In this document: one piece after another, positions 43,930 through 55,531 of the stretch
Layout: the number at the start of each line of letters is the position of its first letter
Numbering within the stretch: the stretch's first letter is position 1
NCBI GenBank assembly: GCA_020746835.1
Contig: JAGPNK010000011.1
Span: 1,302,001 to 1,366,000 of the forward strand
Reading direction: 5' to 3'
DNA length: 64,000 bases
DNA from: Stachybotrys elegans
Lineage: Eukaryota; Ascomycota; Sordariomycetes; Hypocreales; Stachybotryaceae
The notes under the pieces: generated by a model
Database searches by the model: none
What the model saw: the letters and a program-made list of their open reading frames with translations, nothing else
What the model was told of the DNA's origin: nothing
Program-made: the position numbers and the translations under genes

Positions 43930-45775
43930 TCACTCGACCTTCTCCTCGTCCTCGGCGTCCTCCTCGACAGCCCAGTCCCTCCACCCTTCGCCGCGGACCC
44001 AGCTCATGCCCTTCCTCCACTGGCCCTCGCGGATCGCCCGGGCGTCGCGCTCGTACACGACGCCCGTCACCATGAGCGCCAGCGCAAACACCCAGACGTC
44101 GCCGCCCTTCATGGCCTTCCACCAGCGCCGCTTGACGCCCACCTTCCACAGGCTGTCGACGCTCACGCGCGCCGTGTACAGGAACACGCTGCGCCCGTGC
44201 CGCCGCTCCACCCACGCCCAGAGGCCGGCCAGGAACCCTCCCAGGAAGAAACGCTGCGTGGCAAGCACGTGCCGCGGGAGGTACGCCTGGAAGAAGCAGA
44301 CGGATGCCCATGCCGAGGACAGGGCTCCCGTCGCAAACGTCGACATGCGCATCGCGCTCGCGATGATGCGCTGCAGCGTCGCGATGGGCGAGTTGTACAG
44401 CAACTTGAAGCCCGGCAGCACCGTCATGGCCGAGTAGACGATGAGGAAGAGCCGCGTCATGGGCGGGAACGTGTTGAGCCAGAAGGTGAGGTATGTCCGC
44501 AAGCATGACGGGTCCGCGGGGTGCAGCGTCGCGCACGACAGCGACGTGATCAGGGGATGCGCCTGGGAAGTGAGGGGCGATAGATGCTTGAGCGTCGCCG
44601 GCAGGACCTGCTCTTTGTTGGGGAACATGGTGGGCGATATATAGGCACTGCAGAGGTCAGCTATAGGTCAGGTTATTCGCGTGAGGACTGGGGAACATAC
44701 GGCCAGCTCAGGCGAGCCATCTCGGCCAGGCTATCAACCACCTGGTGCACGCCCGGCCACCTGATGTTGCTTGGCCAGTCTACAGGGCGGTTCTGTAGAT
44801 ATGTTGCGGAATGATTGAAGATGAAGTCGCCGAACCCCTTTGCACATCGTCAGCACAGAACAAAAGAAGAAGAAGAGGAGGAGGAGGAAAGGCATTGTCT
44901 GGATCTGTGCGGCTTACCTGAGGGAAACAATCCCTATCAAAGACGAGGGCATGAAACATCTGTCCAAATGCCAGAGGCTGCAGCATCCAGCTCCCAAACC
45001 ACCAGGGGCGCTCCCTCCTCCTGCCGCCCTTGCTTCCCCAGATCAGGCCGTCCATCTCGCACACGTTCCACCCAAACTCGAGCGCCCGGAACATGGCGTA
45101 GATGGCCATGGTGACACGCAGCTGCTGGGCGGGGTAGATGCCCAGGGCGAAGCCGGCCAGCGAGGCGCCCACGGCCGGCGCGTACGGCGAGGTCAGTGTC
45201 GCGGCCGTCCTCGGGTTGCGCAGCCGGAACGGCTCGACCTCTGGGTTGAGCAGGTGCATGCGGAGTCGCGTGAGGAAGCGGAACAGGAGCCGGTACAGGA
45301 GCAGGATCGTCGACAGCGACAGCGAGAGCCGAAAGGCCGGCGCCTTGTAAAAGGGCTTCTTCTTGCTGTTCTGGTTCGGCCTGGGGAGAACAAGTCAGGT
45401 CAGCATGGGGAGCGCAGCTTCAGTGGTTTGTGTGGCTCCTCGCACTCACTCGTTCTCGCGCACCCTCTTGGCCACAGCCTCGAACCCCTTGACGCCGAGA
45501 TATGTCGATGCAAACACGCGGAGAGCATGCCTCACTGCGCGGGTCGTGTAGTCGTCTCCTCCCTTGGGCGCCGCCATGGCCTTGTCGACGGCGACGGGCG
45601 AGGGCGTGGCGCGTCGCAGCGCCCGCGACCGTGAGAGCACATACTTGTGCAGGGCGGCATACTCGCGAGCCGAGACGGTGTACCGCAGCGTGTTGCGAAG
45701 AACGGGGTCCATAGCCTTGGGCTGGGGCGCGGGAGGACGCCCAGCTGCGCCTGTGTCTGCAGCCATTGATGCCAT
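43930..45775 (-). CDS. TMEM135-like multi-pass membrane protein
   Basis: 547 aa from exons 45775-45450, 45380-44918, 44837-44701 and 44647-43930; every junction keeps phase. Hydrophobic segments include LSLSLSTILLLYRLLFRF, GASLAGFALGIYP and WVFALALMVTGVVYE. The region with RNPRTAATLTSPYAPAVGAS and FHALVFDRDCFP resembles the N-terminal domain of TMEM135, a peroxisomal/mitochondrial membrane protein of animals, as found in many fungal homologs annotated only as membrane proteins. The C-terminus is acidic (EEDAEDEEKVE). Two in-frame ATGs lie at the start (MASM); the upstream one was used. Function in fungi is unknown. Confidence 0.82.
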
Positions 45776-47755
45776 TTCTTGTGTTTTTGTTTTTTTTTTC
45801 CTTCTCCTCCCTTTCGTTCTTGTATGTGATGGACGATCGGTAGAGGTCGACAGGCAACCTGGATAGGGTGCAAGATATGCGTTTTCCCCTCCTCTTCCTA
45901 GGTTATTCTTTCCCTGACGACAAGGGATGCCGTCGAGAACTCGGGCTTCTTTATTCAAGACGATGTGGAAGCTGATGAGGCTCCCAGGTAGACATCAGCG
46001 CAGCGCAGGGGCTCGCGTCGTCGAGCAAGCGTGTCTCGGCAATGCGCAGGTAGAGGTTGTCGGAAAACATGGAACACAAAGTCGACGGTAATACGAGGGA
46101 TGGAGAGAAGCGATGATGTGGAGGTGGAGGTGGTGGTGGGATGAGAGGGAGTTGGTTGGGATGGGTTTGATTACCTTGGTTAAGATATGTAATATTACCT
46201 AGGGATGATATGCTTGAAGCACGGGTTGCTATCAGCTAGGTCGGTCGCTAGCTTGAGTGGGCGCGTCATGCCCCGGCAGCCCCAGGCCAGCAGAATGCGG
46301 GAAATGCCAAGCTAAATCCGTGGCTGCACAACCTCGGCTTGCCTGTCCCACATGCATCCAGTCCATCCAGTCTCAACAGAGGCTTGAGCTGGGTGCTTGC
46401 AGGCATTATCTCATGCATTTCGCATACGGCATTTGTATGTACGTGTGCGCCTGGATCCATATATTCCCCATGAATCCCCCCTCTACCATCGCGCGCATTA
46501 ACAAGTAATATGAATTGCTGCATTGCCGTCTTTAGCTTCTCCCATTAAATAAGCATCTCTCCACTTGCTTGGATAAGGTGGCTTTTGCGGCCTGGTGTGA
46601 ATAGTGCATGATTCCTTGCCCATCCTGAACAGAACTCGTCATACCATTCAATGACTTATGCTGCCTACATAACGTATTGTAGGCATGTGGTGTGTTGTTT
46701 CATCGGACCAATTGCCACATGGCGACCCGGTAGCTCTATCGCCCCTCCTTACCCTACACTTGGGATATATATGTATGTAGATGCCCAAGATGCCTTACCT
46801 TCATGCATTTGGTCAGGCCTACGTCCTTTAGGCTCTATGGTGTGCAATTGATGATAGTATAATGAGACCACTTATTTGCCGAATATGCCACTCATTGGTG
46901 ACGCGGGGTTGAATTGATACGATTGGCATGGATTGTACAGCCATTGGGGCGCTTGTCACCATGGCTGCCCGAACACCTCAAATCAAGACATTCACACCCC
47001 GACCTGCTGTACTTTACTTGCTGCTTGCTGGGGGAGGACTGCTGGGCCAGTGCTGTAAGGATGGTGAGATGATGGATGGACGGGCTGTTGCGGGGAACCG
47101 GCCAAGGGCGGGCCCTTGTTGAAGGTAAAAAAAAATTGTGACGCAGCCCCGGTTATTTTTTTTTCTCTGTCAGTTCATGGAAACAGAGACGCAAGTCAGA
47201 ACCAAGGACGATACTTTGTCGACCTGTGCGCCATCTCGTCCATCTCCCAGCTCCCATTCCCCTCATCCTCAGCTTCCGCCCCTACTCTCCCATCACGGCC
47301 TTGTCCGCGTGCGGCGAGTGGTCTTTGTTGCTTATATCTCTCACCTCCGTCCCCTCTTCCGCCGCCCCGTTGACGGTTGACAGTTGACGGTTGACGTTTG
47401 GCGTTTGACGCTGATCTGCTCCCGACCTTGGCTTATCCATTATCCATCCTCTCCAGCTGCCTCTCCAGCTGCCCCTCCATCATCGCCGCCAACCTACATT
47501 TTACCTACCTCATCTTCCCGTTCCTCCTTTTCCACCCAGCATCAGCTTTGACTTGCTCACACTCTGTCTCCACGCTGGCAAACAGGCTGCCATAGGAGAG
47601 CGACCCATGACTGGACTCATGCCTCTTGGCCGAGATCTCTAGTCTTCCTCGAGGTCCGGCCACAGGCCCATCAACTCTCGTCACTCCCAACGCCGGTGCA
47701 CACGACTGCTGCTCCTCTCGTCACCCCATACCTCACCCTTCTCCATACCACCGCC
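45776..47755. other. Divergent 2-kb intergenic region
   Basis: Separates the TMEM135-like and BTB genes. It holds a GGTGGA-type repeat near 46119-46139 and a GACGGTTGAC-like direct repeat near 47371-47400. No gene is supported. Confidence 0.42.
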
Positions 47756-50485
47756 ATGGAGCCCCTCAACGGATCTGCACGAAGCCGCCGGAACGGGGCC
47801 GCCAGGAAGACAACCAAACCTTTGGTACCGGTTATTCCTCTCCCCCACGTCAAACGTCAGGCCGCCGCCGCCGCCTCATCCCCGACCGCAGATGCCCGTA
47901 CACCTCGTACCATCGCCACCCAGGTGTCCGCTTCCTCCGCTCCCCATCGCCGTAGCGTGAATGGACCTCCGCAGCTGAAGCCCACCGCATCCAGCTCACC
48001 AGCTGCAGCCAAGCGACACGAAGCTGAGTCACGACCGAAGCATGAAATCGACCTGTCACCCCCAGGTGCAAGCATAGGCACAGGCACGGCTGCACGCGCC
48101 GAGCTGCGATCCAATGGCCACGGCCCAAAAGGTACGTCCGCCCATCTACCCATCTACCCATCTACCCATCTACCCATCTACCCATCTGCCCATCAGCCCA
48201 TCAGCCGCAGACTAGGAAGAGCAAACAAAAGCAAACAGAGCAAATCACACACAGCCCTCACAGCCTTGGTCGAGCCCGTGCACTGACAAGACACAGACGT
48301 ACAAAATCTAGCTGCATCCGCTGCCATCCCTCAGCTCGCCACCAGACCCGCGCAACTTGACTCTCTCATCTCGTCTTCTTCTTCCACCGCCACGCCCAAC
48401 TCCGAGACAGCCATGTCCGACACCAATGGTGTTGCTGTCCGTCCATCCGAGCCTGGTGCGTCTCCATCCCCTCCTTCAGCTTGCCTCCCCCCTCCCTTTA
48501 TGCGCTCTGTCCTTGGCCATGCTCTGACACAGTCCTCACTAACCGATGCCCATGCAGTCCAATACTCTCAACGTCCCGCGTCTCAAGCCCAACCCCCCGC
48601 ATTTCCGATCGGCTACCCAATGCCTCCGCCGTTCCAGCCTGTAGGAAGGCCCATTGGCATCATGCCCAATGGGGATTCACAGCAAAGCCCCGAGCTACCG
48701 CAGGGCAACGGACCGGGGCCTCAGCACTTTCACCGAGCACATCATAGCAATGGGAGCGTGCAGTTCGGGGCTTTCCCCGGCTCCACGGGCTCCTCACCGG
48801 CGCCGCTTCGCTCCGGAGGCATCGTTCCTCCGCCGGGCATGCCCATGCCCGATGGCCGCCAGCCATTCATGGGACCTGGGATGAATGTCCCCGCCCCCAT
48901 GCTGCCATATATGCCCGAGATGATGCAGGGTGCAAACATGGATACATTCGCCCAACACTCTGTGCCGCCATTTGGGCCCGCTGACGCCTTCCCTCCCTAT
49001 GCTAAACAATTTGGACCGCCTACACCCCGTAACTTCCACGACTCTCATCCTCCCACGAGCCATGAGGAAGGGGGAATCTACCAGAGACACCCGCCCAACG
49101 GTCTCCGAAATGGTATGGGCCCTTCAGGCGACGACATCCCTCCTCCTCCTCCGCCACATCTTCCTCTCCAGAACCACTATAATCATCACAATCACCCCTC
49201 CCATCACCAGAGTAGGTCGTTCGACATGGATAACTACCCAAGAATACTACATAATCTCAACCCACCTCCTCCCCATATGGAGACCCCTGACGGCTTTGCC
49301 GACATCCCTCAGTTTATCAGGCATCAATTCAATTCGGAAGAATTTGCCGACTGCACCCTCGAACTACGCATCGGAAACGAGCGACATGTCCTTCGGGGCC
49401 ATAAGCTGCTGCTTGCACGAAGCCCGGCGCTCGCCTACCAGATGAGGCAGCTTCGCAAGGACAGCGAGGACAATGACGAAAAGGTGGAGCACCCGATGAC
49501 TCTCATGGTCAGCGCTCCTCTGGAGCTGGTGAAGAAAGGATTGATCCAGAGAGATGCCTTCTACATGGCTATCCAGGCTCTGTACGGATGGCCACTCTTG
49601 GAGAGTAGCGAGCCGCCGGGAAGAAGCATCAACGCGTCATTTGGATCCAACCAAGCTCGCGCACAGTTTGCCTTGTCGTACGCCACTGCCGGCGATCTGC
49701 TAGGCTGGGGCCCAGTTGTGACGCGCGGAGCTTTGCTGGCCGGTGAACTGATTAGTTGGAGTTCCGTGGAGCAGTACCTGGATTTTGCCTTGATCCATTC
49801 TTTTGATTCAGCGCAATTTGCTTCCCAGGTCCCCTGGGGCTTCTCGTACATCATGGAGAAGATCGTCAGGCTCATCTGGTTCCAAGGACCTCCCAACTTC
49901 AAGCTTGATCGATCTCAGTCTAGGAGTCGAGACTTTCTGCTGCCGCAACCGCCTCCCAACCGCAGATCTGGTTCTGGCGCGCACATCAATGGCGTGTCGA
50001 CCAATGGCACGCCGGCCAATGTCAACGGATCCCCTGGACGCCGTGTTCAACAGCTCAGAATCCAGTTTGGCGACTTGACCACGGCGGAAACGGCGGACGA
50101 GCCCCTGGAGATACTGTCCCGGGTCCTGTTTAAGCTACCCTTTCATGTGCTGGATAAGATGCTGCACGGCTCTACCGAGCGTTCCTCCTGGAACCCGGAG
50201 AGCTTGGTTAATGCCATAGGCGAAGCCATCGAAGCACGCGAAGAATGGCGGCGCAAGGCAATTGATGACATCAAGACGTGGAATTGGCTGGACAGCGACG
50301 AGATACTGACGATGCTCCGGAAGCCTGAGCCGCCACGCGAGGAAGGCCCGGCTAATCGCTGGAGCGTTTTGGGATGGCGTGAGAGGATTGTGACTTTGAA
50401 TAACATTGATGGGCCGCAGCTGGAGCGCTCATGGTCTCCTCTGGGAGACGTTGCTCGCTTGGACGATTCCGTGGGTAGGGTTTAA
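47756..50485 (+). CDS. BTB/POZ-like domain protein with a long disordered N-terminus
   Basis: 820 aa from exons 47756-48131, 48297-48455 and 48558-50485. The first intron joins GGPK-type coding to DVQNLAASAAIPQLATRPAQ in phase. The second intron (48456-48556/7, 102 nt) has a GTGCGT donor, a CTAAC branch and a TGCAG acceptor, but is also open and a multiple of three; retention would insert 34 residues. The N-terminal 420 residues are Pro/Gly/His-rich. A BTB-like fold follows (FADCTLELRIGNERHVLRGH, then KLLLARSPALAYQMRQL), and a helical C-terminal half (LLGWGPVVTRGALLAGELIS). BTB proteins usually serve as ubiquitin-ligase adaptors or dimerisation units; the partner here is unknown. Confidence 0.85.
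48141..48187. repeat. 8-bp microsatellite inside a BTB-gene intron
   Basis: About five copies of CCCATCTA followed by degenerate CCCATC units within the first intron of the BTB gene. Confidence 0.85.
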
Positions 50486-51496
50486 GGTAATTACCAATAA
50501 CGAGTTATGAATGGGGTTCGAAAGGCACGGCGAATCGGTTTGCTTTTGGCACCAGACACAAAACGGGTGCCTGTACGGTAGTAGCATTTAGGGCAGATGC
50601 AGGCCTCGGTTCGCCAGTCTGTCTCAATATTAGTATTCATCGTCTTACCTTGCTCATTGTGCCCAAACTCGTGGTGTAGCAGAATTTACAGCCAACATGT
50701 TTGTGATGCCGCAATGCGTGGATCTGCGGAACACGGCCCGGCATGGCCAATGACTCATAAAATAAAGTTAAAACGAAAACTTTCAAATAAAAGATTAACC
50801 AGGTTCTCTGCTATGCATCCAGAGCTGAGGGCATCGGCAACCTTGTGGTCATACACCACATACCTGCAGTGGGATTTTCGCTGCTGTTGATCTACTAAAG
50901 GAATGCCGTGCTGGCTTATAATGGGGCTTGTAGCTGGGCATGCTTCTTCATTATCATGTGCACTGGGACATGATGGCACCCTGACAGGGGAAGCCATGAT
51001 TTTGGACTAAGCTGAGACGCCTCTATATTTAGGAACTTGAAGCACTTGTAAGAGAAAATCATGCATTTGGGGCAGATAGCAGGGTCTCGGAGCCGGGACA
51101 GGCATTAAAAAAAAAGATATACCTGATACTAAGGCCTCTCCTCCGGTACCTTTCCGTGAAACAAGTCGTGGCGATTCAATCATGGAGCTTGTTTAGCCTT
51201 GACCATTGGGAGCCAGAGTCTTGCCTTACTCATCATAGCCGCACGGGCACGGATGCAGCGGTACTAACCCGATCCCATCCAATTAAATAGCGCCCCGATT
51301 TCTTCCTCGTGCCGAAACCCCCTACATTTTTCGGCAATTCCTGCTGAAGCCTCGCAAAACAATCTCCTCTACAACCTCAAATCAAATCAAATCAAGGGAT
51401 GCTTCCTCACGCGGCATAGCTCCCATACCTCATCAAATCTCCCATTATCCCCTACCTGCTTGCGCCGCTGGCATCGCGCAGCTCTAATTTCCCACC
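50486..51496. other. Intergenic upstream of kgd1
   Basis: About 1 kb between two plus-strand genes. An A10 run lies near 51106-51115 and an AATCA triplicate near 51379-51393 in the presumed kgd1 leader. No gene is supported. Confidence 0.4.
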
Positions 51497-54400
51497 ATGC
51501 TGAGGAATTCCTTCTGCAGAGCAAGCTCCCAGCTGCTCTCCTCGGTCCGACACCAAGCCACCATCTCCCCCGTCCGATCTTCATCATGGAAGGTCGCAGC
51601 AGCCCGTCGCTCCATGGCCCTCGCTGGCCAGCGCTCATCCTACGCGACCAGCGCCGTCCAGTCGCCCCCCGACCCCAGTGACAACTTCCTCTCTGGGAAC
51701 ACGGCCAACTACATCGATGAAATGTACATGGAGTGGAAGAACGACCCCCAGAGCGTCCACGTCTCCTGGCAGGTCTACTTCAAGAACATGGAGAGCGGCA
51801 ACATGCCCATCTCCCAGGCTTTCCAGCCTCCCCCCAACCTGGTCCCCAACATGACCGGTGGCGTCCCGCGCCTCGCTGGCGGCCTGGCCATGGACGATGG
51901 CTCTGATGTCACCAACCATCTCAAGGTCCAGCTGCTTGTCCGCGCCTACCAGGCTCGCGGCCACCACAAGGCCAACATTGACCCTCTGGGCATCCGCAAC
52001 AGCGCCACCGGCTTCGGCAATGTCAAGCCCAAGGAGCTGACCCTCGAGCACTACCAGTTCACCGAGAAGGACCTGGACACCGAGTACACCCTCGGCCCTG
52101 GCATTCTCCCCCGCTTCAAGAGGGAAGGCCGCGAGAAGATGACGCTCCGCGACATCATCGCTGCCTGCGAGAAGATCTACTGCGGCTCCTACGGTGTCGA
52201 GTTCATCCACATTCCCGATCGCGAGAAGTGCGAGTGGCTGCGCGAGCGTCTCGAGGTTCCCCAGCCCTTCAAGTACTCGATTGACGAGAAGCGCCGCGTC
52301 CTCGACCGCCTGATCTGGAGCTCCAGCTTCGAGTCGTTCCTTGCCACCAAGTACCCCAACGACAAGCGATTCGGTCTCGAGGGTTGCGAGACCCTGGTGC
52401 CTGGTATGAAGGCCCTCATCGATCGCAGTGTCGACTACGGTGTCAAGGATATCGTCATTGGAATGCCTCATCGTGGCCGCCTCAACGTTCTCAGCAACGT
52501 CGTGCGAAAGCCCAACGAGTCCATCTTCAGCGAGTTCGCCGGCACCAGCAGCGCCGAGGAGGGCTCCGGTGACGTCAAGTACCATCTGGGCATGAACTTT
52601 GAGCGCCCCACGCCCTCTGGCAAGCGCGTGCAGCTGTCCCTCGTCGCCAACCCTTCCCATCTCGAGGCTGAGGATCCCGTGGTTCTCGGCAAGACCCGAG
52701 CCATCCAGCACTACAACAACGACGAGAAGAGCCACAGGACCGCCATGAGCGTGCTGCTGCACGGTGATGCTGCCTTTGCCGCCCAGGGCGTCGTCTACGA
52801 GTGCCTCGGCTTCCACTCCCTGCCCGCCTTCTCTACCGGAGGTACCATCCACCTGGTTGTCAACAACCAGATTGGTTTCACCACCGACCCGCGTTTCGCT
52901 CGCTCGACCTCGTACTGTACCGATATTGCCAAGGCCATCGATGCCCCCGTCTTCCACGTCAACGCCGACGACGTCGAGGCCGTCAACTACGTTTGCCAGC
53001 TCGCTGCCGACTGGCGCGCCGAGTTCCAGCACGACGTTGTCATCGACCTTGTCTGCTACCGCAAGCACGGCCACAACGAGACGGACCAGCCCTCCTTCAC
53101 CCAGCCCTTGATGTACAAGCGCATCCAGAGCAAGGAGCCTCAGATCGATGTCTACGTGAACAAGCTCCTGCAGGAGGGAACCTTCACCAAGGAGGATATC
53201 GAGGAGCACAAGCAGTGGGTGTGGGGTATGCTCGAGGAGAGCTTCACCAAGTCCAAGGACTACCAGCCCACCTCCAAGGAGTGGACCACGTCCGCCTGGA
53301 ACGGCTTCAAGTCTCCCAAGGAGCTTGCCACCGAGGTTCTCCCTCACCACTCCACGGCCGTGGACTCCAAGACGATTGAGCACATTGGAACTGTCATTGG
53401 ATCCGCTCCCGAGGACTTCCAGGTTCACCGCAACCTGAAGCGTATCCTCAACAACCGCTCCAAGTCGGTTCTCGATGGCAAGAACATTGACTTCCCCACG
53501 GCAGAGGCGCTGGCTTTCGGTTCTCTGGTCACCGAGGGCTACCACGTCCGTGTTTCTGGTCAGGATGTTGAGCGAGGTACCTTCTCTCAGCGTCACGCCG
53601 TGTTCCACGACCAGGAGACCGAGGCTACCTACACTCCTCTCCAGCACATCAGCAAGGACCAGGGCAAGTTTGTCATCTCCAACTCGTCTCTCAGCGAATT
53701 TGGTGCTCTCGGCTTCGAGTACGGCTACTCTCTGTCTTCTCCCAACGCCCTTGTCATGTGGGAGGCCCAGTTTGGTGACTTTGCCAACAACGCTCAGTGC
53801 ATCATTGACCAGTTCATTGCTTCTGGCGAGGTGAAGTGGATGCAGCGCACTGGCCTCGTCATGTCGCTGCCCCACGGCTACGACGGACAAGGGCCCGAGC
53901 ACTCCTCCGGCCGTCTGGAGCGCTACCTGCAACTTTGCAACGAGGATCCCCGTGTGTTCCCCTCGGAGGAGAAGCTTCAGAGGCAGCACCAGGATGCCAA
54001 CATGCAGATTGCATACATGACCACTCCTGCCAACCTTTTCCACATTCTTCGCCGACAGATGCACCGCCAGTTCCGCAAGCGTAAGCCATACCCTTTCCCC
54101 TTTGCCCCCTTGCCCCCCCACGCCCCCAGTCTTCTGTCCCTTGGTGCCCCTTTTTACTAACTTGGCCTTTCTCTCTCGCAGCCCTGGTCATCTTCTTCTC
54201 CAAGTCCCTGCTGCGTCACCCTCTGGCACGCTCGGATATTGAAGAGTTCACCGGCCCCAACGCCGGCTTCCAGTGGATCATCCCTGACCCCGAGCACGAG
54301 ACGGCAGCCCTCAAGGCGCCCGAGGAGATTGACCGCGTCATTCTCTGCAGCGGACAGGTCTGGGCTGCCCTGCACAAGTACCGTGCTGACAACAAGATCG

Positions 54401-54726
54401 ACAATGTCGCCCTTACTCGCATTGAGCAGCTGAACCCCTTCCCCTGGCAGCAGCTAAAGGAGAACCTGGACATGTACCCCAATGCCAAGACGATTGTCTG
54501 GGCCCAGGAAGAGCCCCTAAACGCTGGTGCATGGAGCTTCACCCAGCCCCGTATCGAGACTCTGCTCAACGAGACCAAGTACCACGACCGCAAGCACGTC
54601 ATGTACGCCGGTCGCAACCCCAGCGCGTCTGTCGCAACGGGTCTGAAGGGTGTGCACACCAAGGAGGAGGCCGAGTTCCTGAAGATGGCCTTTAGCGTCA
54701 CTCAGGACAAGCTGAAGGGAGAGTAG
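51497..54726 (+). CDS. kgd1: 2-oxoglutarate dehydrogenase E1 subunit, mitochondrial
   Basis: Thiamine-diphosphate-dependent E1 of the TCA-cycle 2-oxoglutarate dehydrogenase complex. Exons 51497-54080 and 54182-54726 give 1042 aa; the 101-bp intron splits the Pro codon in [17 protein letters not shown]. An Arg/Ser-rich presequence ([20 protein letters not shown]) marks mitochondrial import. The E1 N-terminal motif [20 protein letters not shown], the domain block [16 protein letters not shown] ([16 protein letters not shown]), the ThDP/Mg region [14 protein letters not shown] (near 422) and the transketolase C-domain [20 protein letters not shown] are all present. Length matches fungal Kgd1. 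The antisense strand also has a very long open frame, explained by third-position GC bias. Confidence 0.96.
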
Positions 54727-55083
54727 ATTTAAGCGAGTGGTTAGCATATCCGGAGCGGGAGGGATGCGCTTGTATTTTGTATTTGTGTTACTATAGGGAA
54801 ATAACATGGAGCGTGGCTGATGGGCCACTGCATAGTTGTATGTTATACTCATCACGAGCCACCTGCCGTGTTCATTCTGGTCATTCTCCTATGTTGGTAG
54901 TGTAATGGAGGGTTCCTTGACTATATAGACTTGCCGACGGATGTTTACATCTTGTCCAATACCGACACATTTCCTCATCTGGGGCGAACAAGGGCTGTCG
55001 GAAGCACAAGGTTAGGTTGAAAGGCAAAAATTAAAACATGATGAAACAACAACCAAAGGGTAGAGAAGCAAAAGAATATCGCC
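54727..55083. other. 3' flank of kgd1 up to the tRNA gene
   Basis: 357 bp with no recognisable gene. The T-run expected for Pol III termination would lie at its right end, downstream of the minus-strand tRNA. Between 55050 and 55083 I saw no clear T4 run on that strand. Confidence 0.35.
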
Positions 55084-55173
55084 AGCTCGAACCCGGATTT
55101 GAACCAGGGACCCTCTGAAGACTTGGGACACCCTCGCTGCAGTCAGATGCTCGTACCGCTGAGCTATTCGAGC
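55084..55173 (-). tRNA. tRNA-Cys (GCA) with a 17-nt intron
   Basis: Read on the minus strand, the 7-bp acceptor stem GCTCGAA pairs with TTCGAGC, followed by discriminator T. The D-arm has the A-box-like GGTA loop. The anticodon stem TCTGA/TCAGA carries loop C-T-GCA-G, and the T-arm loop is TTCAAAT. An intron of about 17 nt follows position 37, the canonical site for nuclear tRNA introns. Removing it leaves 73 nt before CCA addition. U73 and GCA are the identity elements of tRNA-Cys. Confidence 0.93.
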
Positions 55174-55459
55174 TTTGGCCTAGTGAGCGGTGAGGAATAC
55201 TGGGGCCTAGTATCCCTATAAACTTGCCGACGACACGTAGCCAGGTCCCGGCTGCACTGCTGCTGCTTGTCTGATGTATCAGATCCGCTGCCGTATGGTG
55301 CGCGAGTGTGCAGCCTTCAAAATGTGGCTTTTGTTTTATTTTATTGACATTCGATCTTGGCCAGGAAAGATGGAGTCAGGTCGAGGCTAGGTGGGTGTCG
55401 ATGCTGGAACGTGCACAGTATCATGCCGGGCCGGCGCCGATATCGGGTGGGGCTGCCCC

Positions 55460-55531
55460 GGGGCTGCTTTCGGCACACACACCGGAGGGCCGGCTGGGGC
55501 TGCTTTCGGCACACACACCGGAGGGCCGGCT
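55460..55531. repeat. 36-bp perfect tandem duplication
   Basis: Two identical 36-bp GC-rich units (55460-55495 and 55496-55531), each beginning GGGGCTGCTTTCGG, followed by the first five bases of a third. Confidence 0.9.

Noticed and set aside
51635..54121. 828-codon open frame on the minus strand, antisense to kgd1
   Set aside because: It mirrors the kgd1 exon exactly, is dominated by Leu/Val/Gly/Asp as expected from third-position GC bias, and has no recognisable domain.
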